Assembly: GCF_964204645.1 (NCBI RefSeq)
Contig: NC_134026.1
Span: 26,244,650 to 26,308,649 of the forward strand
DNA length: 64,000 nucleotides
Direction: 5' to 3'
From: Tubulanus polymorphus
Taxonomy: Eukaryota > Nemertea > Palaeonemertea > Tubulaniformes > Tubulanidae
The stretch's first letter is position 1. Every line of letters starts with the position of its first letter. Shown here in pieces: positions 52,507-63,946 of this stretch. A program made the position numbers and the translations under genes. The notes under the pieces were generated by a model. The model made no database searches, was not told the DNA's origin, and was given only the letters and a program-made list of their open reading frames with translations.

Positions 52507-53002
52507 TTATGCAGCACATCGCTAGAAAGACAACGCCCAGTTCAGGTTCTTTGCAATCAGGAAATAGTGGTTCCAGAACGTAGTTTGCAAATACTAATGC
52601 CATAATAGCTTGTGTAGCTGGTCTTATGATTGTCACCTCTACCCATAAGCGTAAAAAGCCAATAAATGGTCCAAATGCTTCGGACATGTAGGCATAATCG
52701 GCGCCTGATTTTGTGATGATAGTTCCCAATTCGGCATAACAATAAGCTCCACACAAGGAGAACAGTCCACACGCCACCCAAACGACCAGTGACGAACCGA
52801 CACTTCCAGCATGCTTCAACACACCAGTTGGAGCCACGAAAGGTCCAGATCCTATGATGCTACCAACTATAAAAGTTACTCCACTGAACATAGAAATTTT
52901 AGGCTTTAAATACACCTTTTTATCATCGTCCGCAAAACCATCTTCTCTCAGTGAAGAAAGAATATTTTCCTGAATATCATCGTTAACAGCAGAGTGAGCC
53001 AT
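52507..53002 (-). CDS. SLC7 alternative first coding exon 1c
   Basis: Starts at ATG 53002 and ends at a GTAAGA donor after CI(S/T), phase 1; 165 codons plus one base. The N-terminal tail is short (about 32 residues). The TM1 motif reads GSGPF (51-55) instead of GSGIF, with FVAPTGV after it. [18 protein letters not shown] is present; VEVTIIRP replaces VECMIVRP; C150 in PLFPDC is kept. The frame is intact, so it is not an obvious pseudogene, but a proline in the unwound TM1 segment is unusual for this family. It would splice to the body over exons 1b and 1a (about 5.9 kb) with Thr at the junction. Confidence 0.85.
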
Positions 53003-54547
53003 TTAAAATCCATACAAGTCCTTCGTTCGAATAACTAAGGCCCAGGACACACCCGATATCCGCAATAAAGGGCTTATCTTCAACTCAGGGTATCTTCCAA
53101 TCAGCGACTTTAGGTCTGTTCAAACAACAAATCGGATTAAATACGTATGAATGCGTGAAAGATTTCAATTGAAAGAAATATAAATCATATGTAAAACGAT
53201 GTTTTTATTTGTGATACGAAACTATCAGTTTCTAATAATGTATGTATGTATATATTCGTAGTAAAACATATAAGAATTATAGTTGTATGAATTAACAATC
53301 GAAGGAAAATTTGATGAAAACGCTAACACGAAATTTAAAATCACCAGTAAGATCCGGTATTATATATCTTTTCTTCGTAAGACGCCATAACTGTGGAAAT
53401 GATAAATTTAGCTTTATTTGGCAAGTTTTACAATAGAAAGCCCACACCATGATTTATCATGGTATACACATGGTTTAACGTTTTCCAATAACCATCGTAT
53501 AAAGTGAATATTTTCCTGTAAAATCGGTCAGTGTCAGTGGGTCCCGGAATTTCATATTTGGTGCATCAGTCGGTTATGTGGTTTATGTTGCAATCAAAGA
53601 ACTTGGATTTTGTTCACAAACTGCCAGTGATCTACTCGTATTGCCGTAGGTATGTCCGAATTTAAAGACTTGTTCTGAAAAAACCCAGAAAAATGTGTAA
53701 TTGTTACAAAATTCGATTTCAAAACGCACGAACATCATGTTTTATTGATACAAAATGAATCTGAACAAATAAAATAACAACAAAGCAACAAAATTAAATA
53801 ACTTATAAAAACCAACAATTGATATCGAGCTTGTAATAGTTTCCTAAAATATAATCCCCTGACGACTGCATTCAATCCCGGATTTGACCGTACGGTGAAT
53901 GGTGCAAAAAGCTTTGCGTGATGAACCGAGCTACGTGCTGACAGGACGTCAGATAATCACTGAAAAACATTGTCGGCGCCAATTTGTTGATTGTGGTATA
54001 CAGAACTAATCACATTTGCTTATAAATCCGTGACACGTTTTGCGATGTTATTTGGTTATTGTTTTTGATAAATCAGTGTATATCCGTCAGCTGAATATAT
54101 CATATTATATTTGCCGCTTGTAGACTGTCCAATAGAAGATCTTTAAATAATTCGAAAAGCTACTAAATATAGATTTAAATAGCAAAAAGCATTAAACACT
54201 GATGTGATACGTATCATTTCTGACCGCCGTGAAGCTGGCTCCCGGTTCCCGGTTCCCGGTTGGGCTCCCGATTGAAAATGATTTTGAATCGGGAGCCCAA
54301 CCGGGAACCGGGAACCGGGAGCCAGCTTCACGGGGGTTCATTTCTGTAGTAGCCATAGACAACGAAAATAGTGTTTGGCTAATGTGATGTTGTACCTTTA
54401 ATTGCTTGCCGTTCTTTCTAAAACAAGAAATACATTTACGATGATTTTTTAGTAAGTCTACCTTTGTCCTTTTGATTTTTTCTTTGAACCACCGCATATC
54501 ACAGCAGACAGCTTTACATTTTTACTAGGTTTCATGAAATACACGAA
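53003..54547. other. interval upstream of SLC7 exon 1c
   Basis: 1.5 kb between the start of SLC7 exon 1c and the stop codon of the CIMIP2-like gene, both on the minus strand. It should hold the exon 1c promoter and the 3' end of the CIMIP2-like transcript. Apart from the inverted repeat at 54227-54333 I see no feature. Confidence 0.5.
54227..54333. repeat. perfect GC-rich 47-bp inverted repeat with 13-nt loop
   Basis: The left arm 54227-54273 and the right arm 54287-54333 are exact reverse complements, with the spacer GAAAATGATTTTG between them. Each arm contains short tandem GGTTCCC (or GGGAACC) units. GC content is far above the surrounding AT-rich DNA. Complementarity stops abruptly at both outer ends. 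It lies about 215 bp beyond the stop codon of the CIMIP2-like gene, so it may be in its 3' untranslated region. Confidence 0.95.
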
Positions 54548-55565
54548 TCACCGATATTTCTCGATAAGAAGTTTGTTACTGATTTTGGATGACTTACGAG
54601 GCAGATATCCTGTATAATTAGGTACCATTCCCTCTGGAGCATAGATACTTCGTGTACCTGGTGAATCAAGGCGGAAATTGACGTTGTACTTTTGAGGTGT
54701 CGGTCTGAAACACGCAAACAAAAATATATTGCCATTTCTACAACGAGTTGATATTTCAGCAAATGGTTGCACATAAATGTTACCTTTGATCCAGTGAAAT
54801 CGGGGCATTCCTGTTTGCTTGAGTGCGTTCCATTTCGTTGTAGAAAACGCTAAAACCATTTTTGCTAACAGTATGGTATCGAGCACCCAAACCAATTTCA
54901 GTCGGTTTCACCTTCGGGACATATCCTACGTAACCAGGTATCGGGGCCTCATCACCAGTGCGTTTCTCTTCTACAGTTACCCAAAATATGATCAATTATT
55001 TTGATATTTGAATTCCAAGATATTTAAAATTCAATAATCTATTGATCATGGTTTTGAAACTATTTACCAATTAAAACGTTTTGACGGTTTGGATTTCTTT
55101 CTCTGAATTGAAGGCAGGATTCTCTCACTTCGGAATCTGGTGCTATGGACTTTAAAACTGGTTGTCGGTTGACCGTGTTTCGTAAACTGGCCTCCTCGTG
55201 CGCGTTCTTCTCATTAGCGTGCATGAAATCATCGATACTTAAATCACAGATCACTCGGTACCGATTACCAAATTTATAGGGTGAAGTTGGAACATAGCCT
55301 GTAAAAAATAAACCGTGTAAAAACGAATTCAATTCTATTGTCTTATCTTGACAAATGCCCACGTGATTATCGATATATTCTTATCGAAAAATCTTCTTAA
55401 GTAAATTTTGCATTATTTTTGGGTCATTAGAATATCATATCAACCTGTATAACCGGGTACCATTTCTTTGAAGTATTTATTGTCTCCTGTAGCTTCAGGA
55501 ATTAGAAGTTCACGTGGTTTACCAGTAGTTACTTCCAACTCACCACCTTCAACCGTCCAGTTTTG
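54548..55565 (-). CDS. CIMIP2B: CIMIP2/FAM166-like ciliary microtubule inner protein, shared exons
   Basis: Four exons (55565-55445, 55298-55068, 54970-54784, 54704-54548) joined in phase encode repeated P-G-Y-x-G-Y-x-P modules: MVPGYTGYVP, APIPGYVGYVP and MVPNYTGYLPRK, each followed by variable linkers. This is the FAM166/UPF0605 family; vertebrate members lie inside the lumen of axonemal doublet microtubules of cilia and sperm flagella. The linker after the first shared module (FMHANEKNAHEEASL) resembles the FTHLHEKQGSEEL stretch of human FAM166B. The first of these exons starts in phase 0 and can receive either of two upstream starts (55808-55945 or 58004-58371), giving about 277 or 287 residues. 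The B-paralogue assignment is a best guess; the family is secure. Confidence 0.85.
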
Positions 55566-55807
55566 CTGCAAATATAATTAGATCACTTTATTTAAAACAT
55601 ATGATACACAATGAAATGATGGAATTATATTTGTCAGTAATTTCAATATAAAGGGATTTTGACTAATCGACTAAAGAGTATCGATCTGATGACGATGGTA
55701 ATGTTTTTTATTGATTTGCAGCTGAAACATTGCATGGATGCTGATGAATATGATTAATCATAGTGGCAGTTCCAAATCCGATTTGATATTTTCGAAAACA
55801 TTTATAC

Positions 55808-55945
55808 CTGATTGCATTGACTATCCTCCCATTTTCTCATAGATTCCTCCCATTTACGACGAAGTCTGCCATAACAGTATTCATCTACATATTCCGTATC
55901 GTATTCATCCTCAAATAAAATCTCAGGATCCTTTGTTTTCGACAT
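55808..55945 (-). CDS. CIMIP2-like alternative first exon (short, charged)
   Basis: ATG 55945 opens a 46-codon exon (MSKTKDPEILFEDEYDTEYV..., then Arg/Trp/Glu-rich RRKWEESMRKWED) ending in a GTATAA donor in phase 0, compatible with the exon at 55565. There is an in-frame stop just upstream and no acceptor that would keep the frame, so this is a first exon rather than an internal one. It lacks the P-G-Y-x-G-Y module. The product is inferred from splice compatibility only. Confidence 0.6.
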
Positions 55946-58003
55946 TTTTCAATCGAATAAATCCCAATCTTTATCGCATAAATCAACAAATACTATTCTA
56001 TATAGGCCGTACAAGTATGAATTGACGCCGAGTCGCTTTTCTAGATTTTTTTGTCGATGAATGTTTATTGTGTAGCTAGCCTAGAAAAATGCTCTTAGTT
56101 ACAAGCGCGAGGGATTTTAAAGCGAGCTACGTTCTATTTTTATTTCCATGGAATAGAAATTTGAACAAGGAAGAATATGTAGACGCTTTGGATCTTAACA
56201 CGATATGTTATCAAGATATGTTTTGAAATAAAAATCATACATTGAATGCATGACACATTTTGTCTATAAAGAAATATCAAGATGGTCGTAAATACACTTG
56301 TTAAACTCCAACGTGAATACCTGACTGACATCTTTGCGCGATGCACATCAATTAAGAATAAATCTGGCAAAACAATTTGTATATTTGAGGTTGTTTGATA
56401 ATGCATTTATTTCGTGTCAACCAGGAAATAATTCTAAGAGATTTCACCGTTCAGGTTAATCCAACTGATCCTTGGACAAATACGTGTAATGCATTTCACT
56501 TTATGAACTGTTTACCTTGTCACTAGTAAAAGTGTTCGTCCCTTTAATTCATGAGAATATCTGCCATTATCTCAGAGGTTGACACAAGACAAATCGTAAG
56601 AACAGGTTTTATTGTGAAGATTTCGTTCTCTTAATTAAAATTTCACCTGAATTCGTGTTAGTTATAGTTTATTGCGTTTTATTGTAAAGATCTGAAATGA
56701 AAATATTTGGTATCAAATGTTTTTTTCACCTGACCAAAACAGCTTGTAAATCTTTCAAAAACGTCAATTATGAGATACTAAATTCTAATAAATGAATAGA
56801 AATTTGACCTCAGTAAAATGTACATAAATCGATTCTTTTTGAATGTCTCCAGCCTCGTCATTTTGATTTTGAAGTAATAGTCGGATAAAACGGTAGGTCG
56901 TCACTTTAATCTTCATCCCTACCACAGCCATTTTGTAACCATAGCAATGGATGTAAATATTGACGTTAGCAATGGATTTTCAGCACTATGGTGAATATAA
57001 CTGTCCCATTAGATATGTTGATAATTTATTCACATGAGCAAGAAAGACAGCAACCATGCAACAGAGGTAAGTGAAATAACGTCATTGTTGGTATAAAGCT
57101 GACCTCTGACCAAATGATACCCCCTGGGATGAGTTGAGATGAACTTATCAACCACGAAATCAATTTTCATAAATCATAATCAAATAGGAACGGACTTAAT
57201 TACGCTGGTCATACGTATATACATGAGCAGGTCCAACGAATGCAGAAATACTGATTAGAAAAATATGTTCAGAATATAGCAAAATCCTGCCCTGCAGTTC
57301 TTAGGGTCTTGATATGCATAAACGTGTATATATTGTTAATTACCATTTGGAGGATTATGGAAAAAAACTGCAAGTCTCATTAATTAATTTATAATAATTG
57401 ATACCACATGCGGTAGTTGACAAATATACAACAAAACATGAAATAAAACCTAGGATTAACGCGCAGTTGGAAAGTACATTAGCAGCAGGGACAAGTGGAT
57501 CATTTAAGATTCCAGAGAATTTCAGTCACCAATTATCGTGATATCACACAGAGTTAAATCACCGTGCTATGTCCACTTGGTCATAACGCGCATTTCAACA
57601 CCTGTAGACAATATCCAATGTCCCCCAGCCATAACATTTTTCCTCACAAAAACCTCGAGTCCAATTTGTTTTGTATTGTCGCTTCGTCAAGCTTAAGCTT
57701 GAATCTTATTATCGTTTGAATGGATTCTTTAATGACCATAAAAGCACAATTTAAATCATACTTCATCTAAACACGACGGCAAGCTAGATGAGGATTTAAT
57801 TAATGTTAATCTATAATTTTGTATGAATAACATGTAGAACATTCCAACGTGATTCTATTATAGGATTTCTTATACAGATACGATACGATGTTTTCAGTTT
57901 AATTCAATTCTAGAAACGAAAAGTTTTACCTTGTATATGTACTAGTAGATATTAGAACTTTATATTTCATATGATCTACTAAAACTTATTTATGTTCACT
58001 TAC
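55946..58003. other. intron / upstream region of the CIMIP2-like gene
   Basis: 2.06 kb without coding potential between the two possible first exons. It would be intronic for the longer-range start and would contain the promoter of the short one. No feature seen. Confidence 0.55.
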
Positions 58004-58371
58004 CAATAAAGTATTAATCTCATAGGTATCCTTTCCATAAGTTTTTCCAATGCGATATTTGCGGAGAGGGGTATAACCCGTATAGCTGAAAAAATTCACC
58101 AAAAAGAACTCTTAAGAAGGAGTGAATGTAGGCCTAAAAATATTTCATCCTTTAGGCACAATTTTACTAGTATGCACAGAATATATCCTATTTAGAGTAT
58201 TTGGGAGTCGCAGATTCTCAAATATATGCTCCAAATTAATAGGATAAACATATATGATTTTAGAGATAATTAGCTACGTTTTTACCCTGGTATATGTGTG
58301 CCTTGTTTTATCCCAACACAAGCTCTCCGTTGTTCAATAGTAGCACCACCACCAGTTGATATAGCCGTCAT
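58004..58371 (-). CDS. CIMIP2-like first exons with the N-terminal module
   Basis: Two exons: 58371-58286 (ATG 58371, MTAISTGGGATIEQRRACV..., ending HIPG, phase 2) and 58085-58004 (YTGYTPLRKYRIGKTYGKDTYEINTLL, phase 0 end). The joined THIPGYTGYTPL..IGKTYGKDT matches the N-terminus of human FAM166B (HYIPGYTGHCPLLRFSVGQTYGQVT), so this is the expected family start. It must splice to an exon further left; 55565 fits in phase, over a 2.4-kb intron that skips 55808-55945. Confidence 0.8.
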
Positions 58372-59102
58372 CTTACTTCAGCATAAAAACATTCGCAGAT
58401 TTATTCCTTTATTTTTAACTGTGAACAGTCCGACTCTGGATATTTCAGCTTACACCAACGCTGTAAAGTTAATACTCAACAAAAACAGTGGGGTATCATA
58501 AAATTTTATTGGCTGATTTTGTAGCCACTGATTGACTGTCGAAATAATCGCGTGCGTTTCGTAAAATGACCGACAACTCACATTCGCATTGTTTCACTAG
58601 TATTTAACAACACGAATGTTGCCCGCACTGAAGTCTGAGTCGTTATGGTCCGCCTTCAACCACCCCACTGTCACTTCGTTTCTCCGTCAAGTCAACAACA
58701 AACAAACTTTTGTATTGTTTGCTTACAGTGCTTCTGGGCTTCAATACCTAGACAACGGAATAAATACTACTGACAGATTGGAGTAAACGAAACAAAAGAT
58801 GAATATACTGACTTTTAGATTATTAATCAACTCCTTGGTATAGCCAATTATTAGTAGCTCCAATAAAGGCATAATTGATATGTGGTTATCGCTATCAGTA
58901 GTTTCATCAGGGAAGTGTCTCATTACACTTCCCGACAGTTCAACAACCAAGACATCATTATTTCCATTCATACGAACTCTGACAAACCAAAATCCATAAT
59001 ATACTTTCTTTAATTGTTGAACACTTTATGACAATTAGCTAAACAATACTTACTTACTATACGAAATAGGTATAAGTTTTGAGAACAGTAAATGAAAGGA
59101 GA
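58372..59102. promoter_or_regulatory. head-to-head region CIMIP2-like / TRPV
   Basis: 730 bp between the divergent start codons of the CIMIP2-like gene (minus) and the TRPV channel (plus). It must contain at least one promoter. No TATA box, poly(A) signal or coding exon is evident. Motifs for RFX/FOXJ1-type ciliary regulators would be a reasonable thing to scan for; I did not recognise one by eye. Confidence 0.35.
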
Positions 59103-62100
59103 ATGGGAAATGCTGAGAGTCAAGTTGCTAGTGGCATCAAAGCTCAAGTAGACAGCGGCCAACGAAAACTATATCGACTCATCTCACTTAAAGGAGATGG
59201 TGAACTTGTAACATTAATGAAAGTGGCAAATAGAACTAAAGATTACAGCATTCTAGATGAGAAAATACGTACCGAAGTCCGCCCATTTCTATACAACGGA
59301 GGAGCGGGAAAATGGATCCCGAAAGGGGATATCGTCAAAATCCGACATGCTGATCGTGAAGATGAATTCCAAAATGTAGCTGGTACATACAAGTCACTGA
59401 AACCTGTGGATCATGTGCAGTTTGGTTGTATTGAAAATGGAAACGCACAATTTGGCAGTCAGAGTAATGGCATCGTACCATGTTACAAAGATCAAGATGG
59501 TAAGCGATTTGGGAGAGCTGATAACTTATTTTGCTGATGATTTTAACTCTCAATGTATAATTTTCATATAATTTTTAGCTTTTTCGCTTTTTCAGATTGT
59601 CCATATCGCTTCTGTTGTTGGGATCTTGATCAACGAGGAACTGTCGGTGAGACAATCCTTCATTTGTGCTTCCTGAATGCATCGTCATTACACGCTGATC
59701 TCGCTAAACGGCTACTAATGGCTTATCCAAATATGATTCGCGATATCTACGTCGGGGATGTCTATTACGGTATTTTTCTACGCATACCCCGGTAATAGTG
59801 TGCAATCTAAAGATACAATAAGCTTATGATTTTAAGGTTTATCATATAATTTCAGGTGAATCGGTACTTCATATGGCAATAGTAAATGAGGACCCGGCGA
59901 TTGTAAAATTCCTTCTAGATCGAGGGGCAGAGGTAAACGACCGTACGTGTGGCAGTTTCTTCACAGCCGATGACCAAAAAGACCATCGTAAAGATACGTA
60001 CGATCAAGAAAACCCCGATATACCCATACAAACTAACTATGATGGGTACGTCACGAGTCCCACTTCTATTTCAAGCAAGTAAACATTTCAAAAACAGTTT
60101 TTCTTTCTTCATTTTTATAGGTATTCATACTGGGGCGAATATCCACTGGGTTTTGCTGCCTGTTTAGGACAGGAGGAATGTGTCAGATTATTGTTAGCTA
60201 AAGGAGCTGATCCAAACAAACAGGATGGTAATGGAAATACAGTACTTCATATGCTTGTCATACTGGATAAAAAGGTAGCTGATTATATGAATAAGTAATC
60301 CACTTTTGCGTGGAATTGCAATTTACTATATAGTCTATGTCCATTAAGAGCTATCGCTATCATTGTCTGTTTTCTTTCCGAACAGAATAGCAAGAAAGTT
60401 GGAAAGGTTGGAATCTAATCTATATGTAATATTCTTGTCATCCATAACCATTTCAGGAATCCTCCTATGTTTGAGATATTTTTCGGCTGTTTCCATGTTA
60501 TATGGACCATACAATACTAATGTTGTGAATTGTCAGTTTAATATCAGTTCTGTTATTTTGTAATTGATGAAACAATTGAGATTTTTAAATTGCACTCTTT
60601 CGGATCGATCCATTTTTTAATTCCTCATTGGAATTTTTACAAAACAGCTTTACCATATAATGCTTGAAAAACCTGTTTACCCAACAATCGTTCTCTGTGG
60701 TTTGGTATTGTTCGTTTTCAATGTAGTTTTACTTGTAATATCAATGTTATAAGCGAATGTTGGAATAAATCTATTTTCAGTGGATAGATCAGTCAATCCT
60801 CAGAAAGAAATTCAAACCTCGAAAGGAATGTATGATGATATGAAATTTCACAAATTTCACTTTGATAACATAATCTATTCACGCCCCAAACTTTAACACG
60901 TGACCAGAATCTCACCCACTAAAACTAAATGTCTTCTTATTGTCTATGTGATCTAGTGTTTTACATAACACATCTTACCACTGAATTCTCTCGACGCTAC
61001 ATCCAGTGTAACTAATACACTTCAAAAATGAAAATTCACTACTTGTATCACTATATTGCTGGATGTATTCTATGTCAACGAAAGTGCGAATGAAATAATA
61101 CTCTGTAATATTTTCCGCATTTGCACGCACCATCATAATCTGCATGGATTTGATCCTTTCTTTGTCACAGTACACAAGTCCAAAGGTAATTTTTCTATCC
61201 ATTTTAAAATCATGTTGTGTTAGCTTACTGTATTCATATGGAAACAAACCTTAAGTTAATCTGGTTTTCGAAATCGCCATTGATGATTATATAGATTTAT
61301 GAAAACGTGTGTTTCTCGTGCGTGTTAGAAAAAGTTAAACACAGAAAATTATCTTTTTTCTCATCATAGGAAATGTTTGATGTTCTGCACAGTCAAGGAG
61401 CTAGATTACATATAAGAAATCGGAAGGGCCTCACTCCACTTACACTTGCCGCTCATTTGGCCAGGAAAGAGGTTTTAACCATTTCGTAAATTAACGAAAC
61501 ACCCAACTTCACCGGTTTCGACGAAATTGCATTAGTAAAATCCATATTTCTATGTAGATGTATGAACACATTTTGGAGTTATCGCGAGAAATTCAATGGG
61601 TTTTTGGCAATGTCATCTGTGCCGCGTACCCTTTGTCAGATATAGACAGTATATCACAGGATGGCAGTATCAGCGAATACTCTGCCATTTACAAAATTGT
61701 CCACGGTGTAAGTAGAAGAAATCCCTTTTAAGACTACCGGTATATGATTTATGTACGGAATATCACTACATCTAGCATTAGCTTACCATCAATTAAAATC
61801 ATTGGTTTCAATTAAAATATCTGCACATTTTTCAGGACGCATTAAGTCATGTAGAAATGTTAGATGGAGTTGTAGCGCAGATTCTACGACTTAAATGGAA
61901 CACTTTCATCAAATCCCAGTGAGTTCATCTGCATTTTAAGTTTCTGACTTACTGAGATGCCTCTTAAATGCAGACTAAGAGAATTTGTATTTTTCAGTTT
62001 TTATTGGCAGTTTGGGCTGTTCACGTTGTATTTTCTGATATTTATGTTGGCTTTTGTGATGAGACCCGGTCGTGATTTAAACCCAATCATTCGTCAGATG

Positions 62101-63946
62101 AACCTCACTACTTCCAATAACTCTCATTATTCCGTCAACAAAACAATAAATGATCCATGTTACCTGATGAAAAATACCCGTACAGAAGATTCTGTAAGTT
62201 ATGATACCTAATGAGTTCACGAAATATTTCCTATTTTGTAATGATATTTGTAAAGACATTTGTAAATGTTGAACTAAATTAGTTCTATGTTGAAGTCTTT
62301 GAAATGGAACAATGATAAGTACAAACTGATAGTCAGTTGATTAGAAGCTTAGATAGTTGTGTAATGTAAATTAGTTCGATATTAATTTCTATTCTAGGCA
62401 CGTTTTGTCTTAGAGTTGATGACTATTATCGGTGCAACCTGTTACCTTTACTTCGCTGCTTATGAAATACATCAACAGAAATTGAAAATATTCTTCCAAA
62501 CGTTGGTAATTTCAATCAAAAAATGCCACTCCATTCTTTAGTAACTTTTGAAATTGGAAAATTAAGTAACTTTGATTTTTGAAAAATCGTTTTGTAGAGC
62601 GCTGCGCCGATGAAGGCCCTATTTCTGTTTTCTTGTATTCTGGTTTTATTGATGGTACCAGGACGAGCAGCTTGTATGCCGATGTATGAAGATGTTATGG
62701 GCATCATGGCTATTCTCTGTACCGCTCCTTATTTCCTATTCTTCTGTCGGTATGTACCTACTTATTGACAAAAAACCACACAAAATCCATTATATTCCAT
62801 TCGTATTGAATTCCAAGAAACACTTTTTCGTCGAGAACAATATAGGCGACCTCTGTACCTACGAGGATGTATGAAAATGTGTGTACAGAAATTGTGTCGA
62901 ATTGAGTAAAATATCAAATCAGTGACAATGCTATAAATTTCTATAAAAAAGATCCAATTATACGCAGATTCCCAATATCGTTTGGTCAAATCAGAGGACA
63001 TCTGGCCACTGCCCCATAGATAAAGATGTTCGTTCCACTGTCACAATTCCGATCAAAACCAGATAATGTGTAATTAGTAAAGTGTAATTTACAGAGGTTT
63101 TAAGATGGTTGGCCCATTTGTCGTGATGATTTATAAAATGGTTCGAGGAGATCTGTTACGTTTTGTCATTATATACGCCGTATTTATGATAGGATTTTCT
63201 CAAGGTATTTTTGATGTATGAATATAGGCTATATTTAGTTAAAATGCTTGTTTTTTAGAATTAGGCCTGCACAACGGGTAGTCATTGGATCTATTGTAAA
63301 TATCAAATGTATACATTTAATGTTATTACAGCAATGTTTGTAGTATTTCGGAGAGTAGATGCTGATCAAACGATTTTTTCAAACGCCATAGAAGCTATGG
63401 TCGGTATGTTCATCATGTCACTTGGAGAATTTGGAGACATTTATGAACAATTAGAAGAATCAAACCATGCTAGACTTGGAAAGGTGCATAGATAATGAAA
63501 TCAACCATCAGAATAATTGATGATGTAGTTTCGTTCATTCAATCATTTGTAGTCAGGAAATTTTACAAAGATTCCGTATATATTTTGCTTAACCTAATTA
63601 AATCCGTTTTTACAATTGAAGGTAATATTCGTTGCACATATGGTACTTGTAACTCTACTCTTAGTGAATATGTTGATAGCTATGATGGGTAATACATATC
63701 AAATGGTAACTGAGACACAAGGAGAATGGTTGCGTCAGGTAACAACGATTCCCTCGCCCATTAACGACATCACCAAATTCGTTATTCAAATATTACCAAT
63801 TCCTATAATCTCTTTAGTGGGCTAGCATCTTACTGGTTGTAGAACAGGGAGTATCGGCAAATAAAAGGAAATTAATGCAAGAAATTTATTCACAACCGCT
63901 GTCAGACGGACAACAAAGAGCGGTCGTAATCAGATGGCATCAAACG
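59103..63946 (+). CDS. TRPV cation channel (OSM-9/Nanchung/Inactive type), cut by the window
   Basis: Fourteen in-phase exons are visible (59103-59499, 59596-59769, 59856-60045, 60121-60274, 61370-61471, 61558-61707, 61836-61918, 61998-62193, 62398-62505, 62598-62749, 63095-63204, 63332-63483, 63622-63738, 63818-63946), about 738 residues; the C-terminus lies beyond 64000. Ankyrin repeats are clear ([79 protein letters not shown]). S1 follows [17 protein letters not shown]; the S1-S2 loop has N-glycosylation sites (NLT, NNS, NKT). The pore region reads [14 protein letters not shown] and S6 [18 protein letters not shown], followed by a TRP-box-like W. MGNAESQV at the start fits an N-myristoylation signal. 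Invertebrate TRPVs act in sensory cilia; the exact subtype is not decided here. Confidence 0.93.
60275..61369. other. TRPV intron 4
   Basis: A 1.1-kb intron between in-phase ankyrin-repeat exons; the flanking exons join into a continuous family alignment, so no exon is missing. A 90-codon minus-strand open frame (60975-61247) shows no domain. Confidence 0.7.

Noticed and set aside
54143-54497. Two overlapping minus-strand frames rich in Gly/Pro/Arg
   Set aside because: They run through the perfect GC-rich inverted repeat; the unusual composition comes from the GGTTCCC units, not from a gene.
60975-61247. 90-codon minus-strand frame inside TRPV intron 4
   Set aside because: No recognisable domain, antisense in an intron, and no upstream exon or promoter signal.
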